From NCBI GenBank assembly GCA_947460085.1, contig CANHGA010000080.1, forward strand, positions 1 to 8,640: a stretch of 8,640 bases of DNA, written 5' to 3'. The notes beneath the pieces were generated by a model. That model ran no database searches and was not told the origin of the DNA. It was given only the letters and a program-made list of their open reading frames with translations. This document shows positions 1 to 6,355 of the stretch, piece by piece (position 1 is the first letter of the stretch; every line of letters begins with the position of its first letter). The translations under genes and the position numbers were made by a program. Source of the DNA: Synechococcaceae cyanobacterium. Its GTDB lineage: Bacteria > Cyanobacteriota > Cyanobacteriia > PCC-6307 > Cyanobiaceae.

Positions 1-422
1 CCGGCGTCCTCCTCCATGTGGAGCCGCTCGATGCCAATGGTTTTGAGATAGGTGTCCTTGCCTTTTTCGGCCACCTCCACCTCAATCCAGCCGTCCTCGG
101 CGATCGGTTCGTCGAACTGGGAGATCTGGTAGTTCTTGGGCAGGTCGGGATAGAAGTACTGCTTGCGGTCGAACTTGCTGTGCTCAGCAATCTTTAAGTT
201 CAAAGCCATGGCGGCCTTCACCGCATACTCGAGCACCTTTTGGTTCAGCACCGGCAAGGTGCCCGGCAAGCCACACACCACCGGGTCGATGTGGGTGTTG
301 GGCTGGTCACCAAAGGTGGTGGACGCGTTGGTAAAAATCTTGCTGTCGGTGCCCAGCTGCACGTGGGTTTCCAGGCCAATCACGGCCTCCCATGCCGCCT
401 GAGCTGCTGCTGCGCCCGCCAT
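1..422 (-). CDS. gatB: Aspartyl/glutamyl-tRNA amidotransferase subunit B, 5' part (partial)
   Basis: This is the N-terminal 140 residues of GatB; the gene continues past the left edge. GatB is the tRNA-binding and kinase subunit of the cytoplasmic GatCAB complex, which converts Glu-tRNA(Gln), and in some species Asp-tRNA(Asn), to the amidated form. Visible family motifs are WEAVIGLETHVQL at residues 11-23, CGLPGTLPVLN near 50-60 and FDRKQYFYPDLPKNYQISQ near 84-102, all in the expected order. In the known family, the Glu and His of the first motif lie in the Mg/ATP active site. The ATG at 422 is preceded by GGAG about 8 nt upstream on the minus strand, a good ribosome binding site, and the protein begins where other GatB proteins do. 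It is divergent from thiO. No frameshift is visible in the part present. Identity is very secure. Confidence 0.97.
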   Translation of the reverse strand, partial: MAGAAAAQAAWEAVIGLETHVQLGTDSKIFTNASTTFGDQPNTHIDPVVCGLPGTLPVLNQKVLEYAVKAAMALNLKIAEHSKFDRKQYFYPDLPKNYQISQFDEPIAEDGWIEVEVAEKGKDTYLKTIGIERLHMEEDA

Positions 423-453
423 TTGAGATCTCCAATCGCCGTTGCGTGGCCTG

Positions 454-459
454 ATCCTA
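454..459 (-). promoter_or_regulatory. Possible -10 box for gatB
   Basis: The minus strand reads TAGGAT here, fitting the TANNNT -10 pattern common in cyanobacteria, about 30 bp before the gatB start. No convincing -35 is seen at the right spacing. The rest of the 141 bp divergent gatB-thiO spacer shows no other clear signal. This is a weak, pattern-only call. Confidence 0.2.
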
Positions 460-563
460 TGGACAAGGGCCCGCTTCTCTTCGCCGAAACAGCGCTTCCT
501 GGGCAGGGAAGCCGCCTCCCGGGCTGAAACACTGAGTGATTGACGCAGCAATCCCCCCGGGCC

Positions 564-1694
564 ATGGCGGCAACAGCCACCCAACCTGTCTTCATCCTGG
601 GTGGCGGGCTAATGGGCCTGGCGATCGCCCACCAGCTGGCGCGCCGGGGCGAAGAAGTAACGGTGCTCAGCCGGCGCCGCAATGAAGCCGCCGGGTTTGT
701 GGCCGCCGGCATGCTCGCCCCCCACGCAGAAGGCCTCAGCGGCAACCTGCTGCACCTGGGGCAGCGCAGCCTGGAGCGCATCCCCGCCTGGGTGGCTCAG
801 ATCGAAGCCGACAGCCGTTTGAGCTGTGGCCTCAGGGCCTGCGGCATCGTTGTGCCTTTCGCCTCAGCAGCCGATCGGGATGCCTATCCCACCGCCAGCT
901 TTGGCGATCGGCTCGATCGGGTGGGCCTGGAGCGGGAGGTGCCCGGCATTGGTCCGACCTGGACAGCCGGGCTGCTGTTTCGCCAGGACGGCCAAATCGA
1001 CAACCGGCGGCAATTGATGCGAGCCCTGGAGCGGGCCTGCACCGCCCTGGGGGTGCAATTCCAAGAGGGAACCGAGGTGCACTCCCTGGGGCGCGCCGCC
1101 GACGGCACCCTCAGCGGCGTGCGGCTGCAAACGGCGGAGGGCGAAGAGCACCTGCTCGACTGCCAGCGGGCCGTACTCACCTGTGGCGCCTGGAGTAGCC
1201 AGCTGTTGCCCGAGCTGCCCATCCAGCCGGTGAAGGGCCAGATGCTCTCCCTGCAAGGGCCCAGGCAGGCCCTCCAACGGGTGATCTTTGGCCCCGGCAC
1301 CTACCTGGTGCCCCGGGAAGACGGGCTCCTGGTGGTCGGGGCCACCAGTGAGGCCCACGCGGGCTTTGCCGAGGGCCTCACCCCCGACGGCCAACGCCAA
1401 TTGCAAGCCGGCATCGCCGCCCTATTGCCGGAGGCGAGCCACTGGCCCCCCATGGAGCGCTGGTGGGGCTTTCGGCCCTGCACCCCCGACGAAGGGCCCC
1501 TGCTCGGGCCAGGGCCGATCCCGGGGCTATGGCTGGCCTGCGGCCACCACCGCAATGGGGTGCTGCTCGCAGCCATCACCGCCGAACTGGTGGCCGATGC
1601 CATCACGCTGAGCAGGCCACAAAAAAGCCTCCCCGTTGGGGAGGCGGAACGATGGCTCAGCGCCTTTCGCTGGAAGAGGTTTTGCGCTGGCTAA
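564..1694 (+). CDS. thiO: Glycine oxidase ThiO, FAD-dependent (DAO family)
   Basis: This is a 376-residue FAD enzyme of the D-amino-acid oxidase family. ThiO oxidises glycine to the imine, releasing H2O2; the imine feeds thiazole synthesis by ThiG for thiamine. The N-terminus has the Rossmann dinucleotide motif GGGLMG (G13, G15, G18), followed by the AAGMLAP segment typical of ThiO. Near the C-terminus are GFRPCTPDEGPLLGP and GHHRNGVLL. Arg304 and Arg330 there fit the substrate-carboxylate arginines known in glycine oxidases (R302 and R329 in the Bacillus subtilis enzyme, from memory). I chose ATG 564 because MAATATQPVFILGGG is a normal ThiO start. The frame can also open at TTG 540, eight codons upstream, directly after a stop. 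Neither has a clear Shine-Dalgarno. The gene is free-standing, whereas some cyanobacteria fuse ThiO to ThiG. The last 25 or so residues overlap an opposite-strand terminator. A related amine oxidase is the main alternative. Confidence 0.92.
   Translation: MAATATQPVFILGGGLMGLAIAHQLARRGEEVTVLSRRRNEAAGFVAAGMLAPHAEGLSGNLLHLGQRSLERIPAWVAQIEADSRLSCGLRACGIVVPFASAADRDAYPTASFGDRLDRVGLEREVPGIGPTWTAGLLFRQDGQIDNRRQLMRALERACTALGVQFQEGTEVHSLGRAADGTLSGVRLQTAEGEEHLLDCQRAVLTCGAWSSQLLPELPIQPVKGQMLSLQGPRQALQRVIFGPGTYLVPREDGLLVVGATSEAHAGFAEGLTPDGQRQLQAGIAALLPEASHWPPMERWWGFRPCTPDEGPLLGPGPIPGLWLACGHHRNGVLLAAITAELVADAITLSRPQKSLPVGEAERWLSAFRWKRFCAG
620..629. repeat. HIP1 extended palindrome GGCGATCGCC
   Basis: This is one exact copy of the highly iterated palindrome (core GCGATCGC) abundant in many cyanobacterial genomes. 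It lies inside thiO near the FAD-binding motif. Shorter CGATCG-type fragments occur elsewhere in the window, but I saw no second full copy. Confidence 0.85.
1621..1645 (-). terminator. Intrinsic terminator of ndk, inside the 3' end of thiO
   Basis: On the minus strand a perfect 8-bp stem, GCCTCCCC/GGGGAGGC with a 3-nt loop (AAC), is followed at once by TTTTTT. This is a textbook Rho-independent terminator. It begins about 60 nt past the ndk stop at 1707. On the plus strand the stem is followed by GGAACG rather than a T-run, so it should act only on minus-strand transcripts. It lies within the thiO reading frame, where it encodes KSLPVGEA. Confidence 0.85.
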
Positions 1695-1706
1695 GGCCGT
1701 AGCGAC

Positions 1707-2165
1707 TCAACCCTCGCTGCGCCAGGCCTGGTCGGAAGGGGTCCAATCGCTCAGCTCGGAGGGCTGGAACCAGAGGCCAATCTCGAACTCGGCGGTTTCA
1801 GGCGCATCGGAGCCGTGGATCACGTTGCGGCCGATGTTCACCGCCAAATCACCACGGATCGTGCCGGGTTCGGCTTCCAGGGGTTTGGTGGCACCGATCA
1901 GCTTGCGGGCACTGGCAATCACGCCATCCCCTTCCCACACCATGGCCACCACGGGGCCGCTGGTGATGAACTCCACCAGGCCGGCAAAGAAGGGACGCTC
2001 GCGGTGCACGCCGTAGTGGTTTTCGGCCAGCTCCCGGCTGGGGGTCAGCTGCTTGAGGCCCACAAGCTTGAAGCCCTTGCGCTCAAAGCGGCCAAGGATT
2101 TCTCCCACCAAACCGCGCTGAACACCGTCGGGCTTAATGGCAATAAACGAGCGTTCAGCAGCCAT
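1707..2165 (-). CDS. ndk: Nucleoside diphosphate kinase
   Basis: This is a complete 152-residue cytoplasmic enzyme that moves the gamma-phosphate of ATP to other (d)NDPs by a ping-pong mechanism with a phospho-histidine. The family signature is plain: ERSFIAIKPDGVQRGLVG at residues 4-21 and NVIHGSD at 114-120, with His117 as the expected phosphorylated residue. The length is normal for the family (about 150). ATG 2165 gives the standard N-terminus. The upstream bases are pyrimidine-rich (CTTTTTCTTC) and lack a Shine-Dalgarno, which is not rare in cyanobacteria. It converges with thiO, 12 bp between stop codons, and is divergent from speA. It ends in the terminator at 1621-1645. Identity is secure. 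Confidence 0.98.
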   Translation of the reverse strand: MAAERSFIAIKPDGVQRGLVGEILGRFERKGFKLVGLKQLTPSRELAENHYGVHRERPFFAGLVEFITSGPVVAMVWEGDGVIASARKLIGATKPLEAEPGTIRGDLAVNIGRNVIHGSDAPETAEFEIGLWFQPSELSDWTPSDQAWRSEG

Positions 2166-2259
2166 GAAGAAAAAGCAACAAACAGTTCACCTGGACCATC
2201 GTCAGCGGCGGCCCTGCCGGTTGGCAAGCACAGCCGGTGGCTAACAGGCCAGGCTTCCT

Positions 2260-2265
2260 TAGATT
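2260..2265 (+). promoter_or_regulatory. Possible -10 box for speA in the ndk-speA divergent spacer
   Basis: TAGATT fits TANNNT and lies about 24 bp before the speA ATG, so the leader would be very short. No good -35 box is seen. The remaining 2166-2288 spacer must also carry the ndk promoter on the minus strand, but I could not point to a clear box for it. Confidence 0.22.
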
Positions 2266-2288
2266 CGCCCTTCTTCCAGCCAGGCCCG

Positions 2289-4253
2289 ATGGTGCTCGCC
2301 CAACCCGCCACCCGGGGCTCCTGGAGCGTGGCCGACAGTGCGGCCCTCTACGGACTGGACCGCTGGGGCGATCCCTATTTCACGGTGAACGGGGGCGGCC
2401 ACGTGGTTGTGCACCCCCAGGGGAAACAGGGCGCCGGCCTCGATCTGGTGGAGCTGGTGCAGGGCCTGCAGGGGCGAAACCTTGGCCTACCGCTCCTGCT
2501 CCGCTTCGACGACATCCTCCAAGACCGGCTCGAGCGCCTGCATGGGGCCTTTGGGCGGGCCATGGAGCACTACGGCTACAGCGGCACTTACCAGGGGGTG
2601 TTCCCGGTGAAGTGCAACCAGCAGCGCCACGTGGTGGAAGAGCTGGTGGAGAGCGGCAAGCGCTGGAACTTCGGCCTCGAAGCCGGCAGCAAAGCCGAAC
2701 TGCTCATTGCCCTCTCGCTGATCGATGACCCCGAAGCCCTCCTGATCTGCAACGGCTACAAAGACCAGCGCTACATCGAAACCGCCATCCTGGCCCGCCG
2801 GCTCGGCCGCCAACCGGTGGTGGTGATCGAGCAAGCCGATGAGGTGGAGCGCATCATCAGGGCCAGCCGCGAACTCGGGGCAGCCCCCTTCATTGGCATC
2901 CGCGCCAAGCTTTCCGCCCGCAGCACCGGTCGTTGGGGCAGCTCGGTGGGCGACAAGGCCAAATTCGGCCTGTCGATTCCCGATGTACTCGCCACGGTGG
3001 AAGCCCTGCGCGACGCTGATCTCCTGGGGGATCTACGCCTGCTGCACTTCCACGTGGGCAGCCAAATCAACGACATCGCGGTGCTGAAGGATGCCCTGCA
3101 GGAAGCGGGTCAGATCTATGTCCAACTGGCCCAACTCGGCGCGCCGATGGGCTACTTGGATGTGGGCGGCGGCCTGGGCATCGATTACGACGGCAGCCGC
3201 ACCGCCACGGCAGCCTCCACCAACTACTCCCTCCAGAACTACGCCAACGATGTGGTGGCCACGGTGCGGGAATGCTGCGAACCCAATGGCATCACCGTGC
3301 CAACCCTGGTGAGCGAAAGCGGCCGCGCCATCGCCAGCCACTTTTCAGTGCTGGTGTTCGATGTGCTGGGCAGTAGCTCGGTGCCCGGTGCCATTCCCCC
3401 AACCCGCGACAGCGAACCGCTGATCGTTCGCAACCTGCGCGAAACCTTGGCGGGTATTACGGCCCTGGGCCCTGGCGCCAACGGCGACACCAAAGCGCCG
3501 GAACGCACCAGCGAAGGCCTGCAGGAAGCGTGGAACGACGCCATCAAGTTCAAGGACGACGCCCTCTCCGCCTTCCGCTTGGGCTACCTCAGCCTCCCGG
3601 ATCGGGCAGTGGCCGAACAACTCACCTGGGCCTGCGCCGAAGCCATCGTGGAGCGGCTACCGGCAACGGGGCCGATCGCCGAGGAACTCAAGGCCCTGAG
3701 CGCCGCGCTGGCCAGCACCTATTACGCCAATCTCTCGGTTTTTCGCTCCGCCCCCGACACCTGGGCGATCGAGCAGCTCTTTCCCGTGATGCCCATCCAC
3801 CGGCTGGATGAAGCGCCCACCCAACTGGGCCACTTTGCTGACCTCACCTGCGATTCCGATGGGAAACTGGCCCGGTTCATTGGCCAGGGCCAGGCCAAAC
3901 CCCTCCTCGAACTCCATCCGCTTCAACCAGGCGAGCCCTACTGGATCGGCATGTTCCTGGGCGGGGCCTACCAGGAAGTGATGGGCAACCTGCACAACCT
4001 GTTTGGCACCACCAATGCCGTGCACATTCGACTCACCCAAGACGGCGGTTACCAACTCGACCACGTGGTGCGGGGCAACACCAATGCCGAGGTGCTCGAA
4101 GCCATGGAACACAACCCCGAACTCCTGCTGGAACGCCTCCGCGTCGCCAGCGAAGCCGCCATCCAACGGGGTGACCTGAAGATCAGCGATGCCCGCAGGC
4201 TGATGGACCACCTGGAAACCAGTCTCAGGCAAACCACCTATCAGCAGGGCTAA
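2289..4253 (+). CDS. speA: Biosynthetic arginine decarboxylase, PLP-dependent
   Basis: This 654-residue enzyme decarboxylates L-arginine to agmatine and CO2, the first step of the agmatine route to polyamines. It is a fold-III (alanine-racemase-like) PLP enzyme of the SpeA type, and the length is typical (about 640-660). In order: GVFPVKCNQQ with the PLP lysine at Lys108; HVGSQIND at 255-262; the glycine-rich GGGLGIDYDG from 293, which holds the cofactor phosphate; ESGRAIASH from 343; and TCDSDGK with Cys521, the expected catalytic cysteine supplied across the dimer. ATG 2289 is chosen because it gives a normal SpeA N-terminus. The frame stays open 158 codons further upstream (from 1815), but that part is antisense to ndk and does not look like SpeA. 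No Shine-Dalgarno is evident. GC is high, like gatB, thiO and ndk, so this is core genome. It converges with the yqhA-like gene. Confidence 0.96.
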   Translation: MVLAQPATRGSWSVADSAALYGLDRWGDPYFTVNGGGHVVVHPQGKQGAGLDLVELVQGLQGRNLGLPLLLRFDDILQDRLERLHGAFGRAMEHYGYSGTYQGVFPVKCNQQRHVVEELVESGKRWNFGLEAGSKAELLIALSLIDDPEALLICNGYKDQRYIETAILARRLGRQPVVVIEQADEVERIIRASRELGAAPFIGIRAKLSARSTGRWGSSVGDKAKFGLSIPDVLATVEALRDADLLGDLRLLHFHVGSQINDIAVLKDALQEAGQIYVQLAQLGAPMGYLDVGGGLGIDYDGSRTATAASTNYSLQNYANDVVATVRECCEPNGITVPTLVSESGRAIASHFSVLVFDVLGSSSVPGAIPPTRDSEPLIVRNLRETLAGITALGPGANGDTKAPERTSEGLQEAWNDAIKFKDDALSAFRLGYLSLPDRAVAEQLTWACAEAIVERLPATGPIAEELKALSAALASTYYANLSVFRSAPDTWAIEQLFPVMPIHRLDEAPTQLGHFADLTCDSDGKLARFIGQGQAKPLLELHPLQPGEPYWIGMFLGGAYQEVMGNLHNLFGTTNAVHIRLTQDGGYQLDHVVRGNTNAEVLEAMEHNPELLLERLRVASEAAIQRGDLKISDARRLMDHLETSLRQTTYQQG

Positions 4254-4320
4254 ACCAGGCCTGAAGGACGAGGCGCTCTAATCACGCCAATCATGAGTTG
4301 ATAGCAATGAGATACAAATC

Positions 4321-4343
4321 AAAGTCTTGAGTTTCAAGGCTTT
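4321..4343. terminator. Possible bidirectional terminator stem-loop between speA and the yqhA-like gene
   Basis: The arms AAAGTCTTGA and TCAAGGCTTT pair over 10 bp with one G-U and a 3-nt loop (GTT). The hairpin lies 67 bp past the speA stop and covers the stop codon (4334-4336) of the opposite-strand gene. The arms end in AAAG/CTTT, so both strands have a short T-tract, but no long U-run follows on either side. The structure is clear by eye; its role as a terminator is inferred. Confidence 0.4.
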
Positions 4344-4888
4344 GGATGACCCAACCGACCCATCAAGAAAGCGCAAAGAGACAACAACAAAAGCGCCACG
4401 CAATAATAAAGCAAGCTCAGGCCATCAGTAATTTTCAAAACTATCATTGACTTAAAAGCAAATACCAACAAAGCCACAACCAAGACCTTGACAAGCTTTT
4501 CCTTTAAATCATCAAGGCTCTGAACATCCAGCAAACCCTTGAAATTAATCGCGTCCGCTTCCCGGGCGGGGTCAATGGATGAAATCAGCAGCTCATAGGT
4601 TCCGTAGCTAAAAATCAACAAGGCAATACCCACCAAGTACAGATCAACTCCGCCCACAAAACCACCAAGAACAATGGGCACGAAATCCTTACCCAAGCTA
4701 CCAGCCTCAAACATGTAGCCAAGGGAATTCAGGGTTTCCCTTGTTCCCAAAATAAAGGTCGCAAAACTACTAATTGCGGTCATCAAAACGGGCAAGATCG
4801 CAATGAGGCGAAATTTCCACAACACGGATTCAAAGCGTGATTCAATCCGGGCCAGCAACCTTTTGGATTCACGTCGCGCAACCACCAT
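4334..4888 (-). CDS. UPF0114 (YqhA-type) integral membrane protein
   Basis: This is a 184-residue inner-membrane protein of unknown function that matches the UPF0114/YqhA family pattern. There are four likely membrane helices at about residues 27-48, 72-103, 130-152 and 155-177. Between the second and third is a short soluble loop with LDVQSLDDLKEKLVKV (120-135), the family's most recognisable stretch. The basic N-terminus (RRESKR) suggests a cytoplasmic start. I chose ATG 4888; TTG 4906, directly after an in-frame stop, would add six residues. No Shine-Dalgarno is clear for either. It lies 100 bp downstream of the SIMPL gene on the same strand, so co-transcription is possible, though it may have its own promoter. 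GC is only about 45% by hand count, against about 65% in speA, and codon choice is more A/T-ended. Family assignment is from pattern memory. Confidence 0.88.
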   Translation of the reverse strand: MVVARRESKRLLARIESRFESVLWKFRLIAILPVLMTAISSFATFILGTRETLNSLGYMFEAGSLGKDFVPIVLGGFVGGVDLYLVGIALLIFSYGTYELLISSIDPAREADAINFKGLLDVQSLDDLKEKLVKVLVVALLVFAFKSMIVLKITDGLSLLYYCVALLLLSLCAFLMGRLGHPKP

Positions 4889-4909
4889 AAAGACCAAGCA
4901 ATTCAATCA

Positions 4910-4915
4910 ATACTA
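4910..4915 (-). promoter_or_regulatory. Possible -10 box for the yqhA-like gene
   Basis: The minus strand reads GGTAGTATTG, containing TAGTAT, which fits TANNNT. It lies about 20 nt before ATG 4888, in the AT-rich spacer between this gene and the SIMPL gene. It would give a very short leader and would favour ATG 4888 over TTG 4906 as the start. No strong -35 is seen. Confidence 0.25.
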
Positions 4916-4988
4916 CCTGAAGCCACTTGAAAATCATGTCGCTATTTTGACTAACGGTTCGCCAGGGCTTGAAGAGGTCTTGGTCAAC

Positions 4989-5714
4989 TCAGCGTGCGCA
5001 AAAGCGCACCCGCAAGCTGATGCGGTCGGTGGGCTGGGGGAGTTCGACCGGGTCAAACGAAGGCACCGATGGCTCCGCCATGGCCCGCATCATCACGGGA
5101 CCACCGCCATCAAGCTGTACTTCGATCGGCCGAACCGTTCCCAAGCCAATGGCGGCTGCGATCCCACGGGCCTGAGCCAAAGCATCCTGGTAACCAGCGC
5201 GGAGCAAACGCTGGCGTGCTTGTCGATTGACAGATTGATCGGCCTCTGCCACCACCGGAGCCAACCGCACCCCCGGCAAAGCACCCACCTGGCGGATAAG
5301 GGGTTGAAGGCGTGTGGGGGCCAGCAGGCCCTGAACTTGAAGACTGGCCTGCACAAGCGCTGGGCGGTCCCGCTCAGCAGGCCGCTGCCAAGTTGCCGGA
5401 GAGGTCACCCGCAGATCCTGCACCTGGAACCCCAGCAAAATCTGCCTGAGGGCAGCCAGCCGACCTTGCAGCTCCCGTAAAGCGCCATCTGCAGTTCCGG
5501 CCTCTGATTCCAGAGCCAACGAAAAACGCAACCGCTGGGTAGCCCGCTGCTGTTCAGCGTCGCCCCGAACCTCCAACAAGGTGCCATCACAACGGGGAGC
5601 GGCCGTCTGCGCTTCAGCCCTAGGGGGAGAAGCAACCCCAGCCCCAAGCACCAAAAAAAGCAGGCTAAGCCCCTTGCCGGACAACCCAGGCAGCAAAACA
5701 CGGTCCATCGCCAT
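4989..5714 (-). CDS. SIMPL/DUF541 (YggE-type) domain protein, likely exported
   Basis: This is a 241-residue protein with a likely signal peptide: a charged start (MAMDR), a hydrophobic core GLSLLFLVLGAGVA at about 15-28, and a plausible AEA/QT cleavage site after residue 35. The rest fits the SIMPL (DUF541) domain: a first beta strand TLLEVRGDAEQQ, a long helix with ADGALRELQGRLAALRQIL, the strand QVQDLRVTSPATW, a second repeat-like half, and the QDALAQARGIAAAIGL helix followed by a closing strand near the C-terminus. Known members are periplasmic or membrane-attached oligomers with poorly defined roles, some linked to oxidative stress. The start is uncertain: GTG 5759, ATG 5756, ATG 5747, ATG 5714 and ATG 5708 share the frame. 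I chose 5714 because it gives a standard signal peptide; none has a clear Shine-Dalgarno. It is divergent from the DUF3307 gene. Confidence 0.85.
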   Translation of the reverse strand: MAMDRVLLPGLSGKGLSLLFLVLGAGVASPPRAEAQTAAPRCDGTLLEVRGDAEQQRATQRLRFSLALESEAGTADGALRELQGRLAALRQILLGFQVQDLRVTSPATWQRPAERDRPALVQASLQVQGLLAPTRLQPLIRQVGALPGVRLAPVVAEADQSVNRQARQRLLRAGYQDALAQARGIAAAIGLGTVRPIEVQLDGGGPVMMRAMAEPSVPSFDPVELPQPTDRISLRVRFCAR

Positions 5715-5826
5715 ACATCGGGAGGGATACCCATGATGGGAAGCCATGGTGAGCATCACGGCATTGGCTCATCACAAAGACGCACGGAGCCCACAACGCT
5801 CCCCTAGCCAGAGCACCCAGGCCCGC

Positions 5827-5832
5827 TAGGGT
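5827..5832 (+). promoter_or_regulatory. Possible -10 box for the DUF3307 gene
   Basis: TAGGGT, within CGCTAGGGTGAAATC, fits the TANNNT -10 pattern and sits 25-30 bp before the likely start at 5857 or 5869. No clear -35 is found. The rest of the divergent spacer from 5715 shows no further signal that I can support. Confidence 0.25.
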
Positions 5833-5856
5833 GAAATCAGCAGAAAAGACCTCAGG

Positions 5857-6309
5857 GTGCCCCTTGACATGCTTGCCCTGCTAGCCCTTCTCGGCGCCCC
5901 GATACAGGCCACAGGTCCCATTGGCAGCGCAGGATCAATCAGTGGAGGGTCCCATCTCATCGGCCTATCAACAATGGGCTCGTCGTTATTGGGCTTAATT
6001 CTGGTGATGGGATTCGCCCATTTCCTTTGCGATTTTCCCCTCCAAACCGACAAAGTAGCCCTTGGCAAATGTCCCGGAAGTCATGTTGTCGGCGTGCCGT
6101 GGCGCTACTGGATGGCAGGCCATTGCGGCACCCACGCCCTCGCCGTCGCATTGATTACCGGGATGCCCTTGCTGGGCGCAGCAGAATTTATTGCCCACTT
6201 TGTGATCGACACGCTCAAATGCAAAAAAGCCATCAGTCTGGATACCGATCAGAGCCTGCATTTGATTTGCAAGGTTTTATGGGGAATCTGTGCCGTAGCC
6301 ATCGCTTGA
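5857..6309 (+). CDS. DUF3307 family small membrane protein
   Basis: This protein has up to 150 residues and matches the DUF3307 pattern, a family without an established function found in bacteria and some phages. Conserved features in order are HFLCDFPLQTDK at 55-66, a His pair H89 and H93, HFVIDTLKCKK at 114-124 and DQSLHL at 131-136. Hydrophobic segments lie at about 42-58, 92-118 and 134-150, so it is probably an integral membrane protein. The polar and His/Asp/Lys positions near the membrane suggest a metal or catalytic site, but that is inference. GTG 5857 opens the frame. ATG 5869 is equally likely, with AGGG 11 nt upstream. ATG 5974 would leave a 111-residue protein that still holds the whole family core. 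It lies 46 bp ahead of the channel gene on the same strand, so an operon is plausible. Confidence 0.82.
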   Translation: MPLDMLALLALLGAPIQATGPIGSAGSISGGSHLIGLSTMGSSLLGLILVMGFAHFLCDFPLQTDKVALGKCPGSHVVGVPWRYWMAGHCGTHALAVALITGMPLLGAAEFIAHFVIDTLKCKKAISLDTDQSLHLICKVLWGICAVAIA

Positions 6310-6355
6310 TGAATCAAGCTCCCGGAATGCACCTCCGCCCCAAGTAACCAGATCA

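Noticed and set aside
864..1406. 180-codon minus-strand open frame opposite thiO
   Set aside because: It lies wholly inside a clear gene on the other strand, has no recognisable domain and no ribosome binding site; it is a shadow of GC-rich coding.
1815..2288. Open frame extending speA upstream by 158 codons
   Set aside because: It runs antisense through ndk and its translation lacks any SpeA-like character. ATG 2289 already gives the normal SpeA length of about 654 residues. The openness is a by-product of high-GC coding on the other strand.
3657..4232. 191-codon minus-strand open frame opposite the 3' part of speA
   Set aside because: The sense strand here encodes conserved SpeA sequence, including the catalytic Cys region. 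The antisense product matches no family I know.
4889..4988. Possible tRNA or small RNA in the AT-rich spacer (GGTTCGCC noticed)
   Set aside because: There is no acceptor stem, anticodon arm or CCA end, and the surrounding bases do not fold into a cloverleaf.
4803..5480. 225-codon plus-strand open frame across the SIMPL gene and the start of the YqhA-like gene
   Set aside because: It overlaps two better-supported minus-strand genes, and its low-complexity Ser/His/Pro-rich translation looks like an antisense artefact.
5864..5869. TTGACA that looks like a consensus -35 box
   Set aside because: It lies inside the likely coding start of the DUF3307 gene, and no -10 box follows at 16-18 bp.
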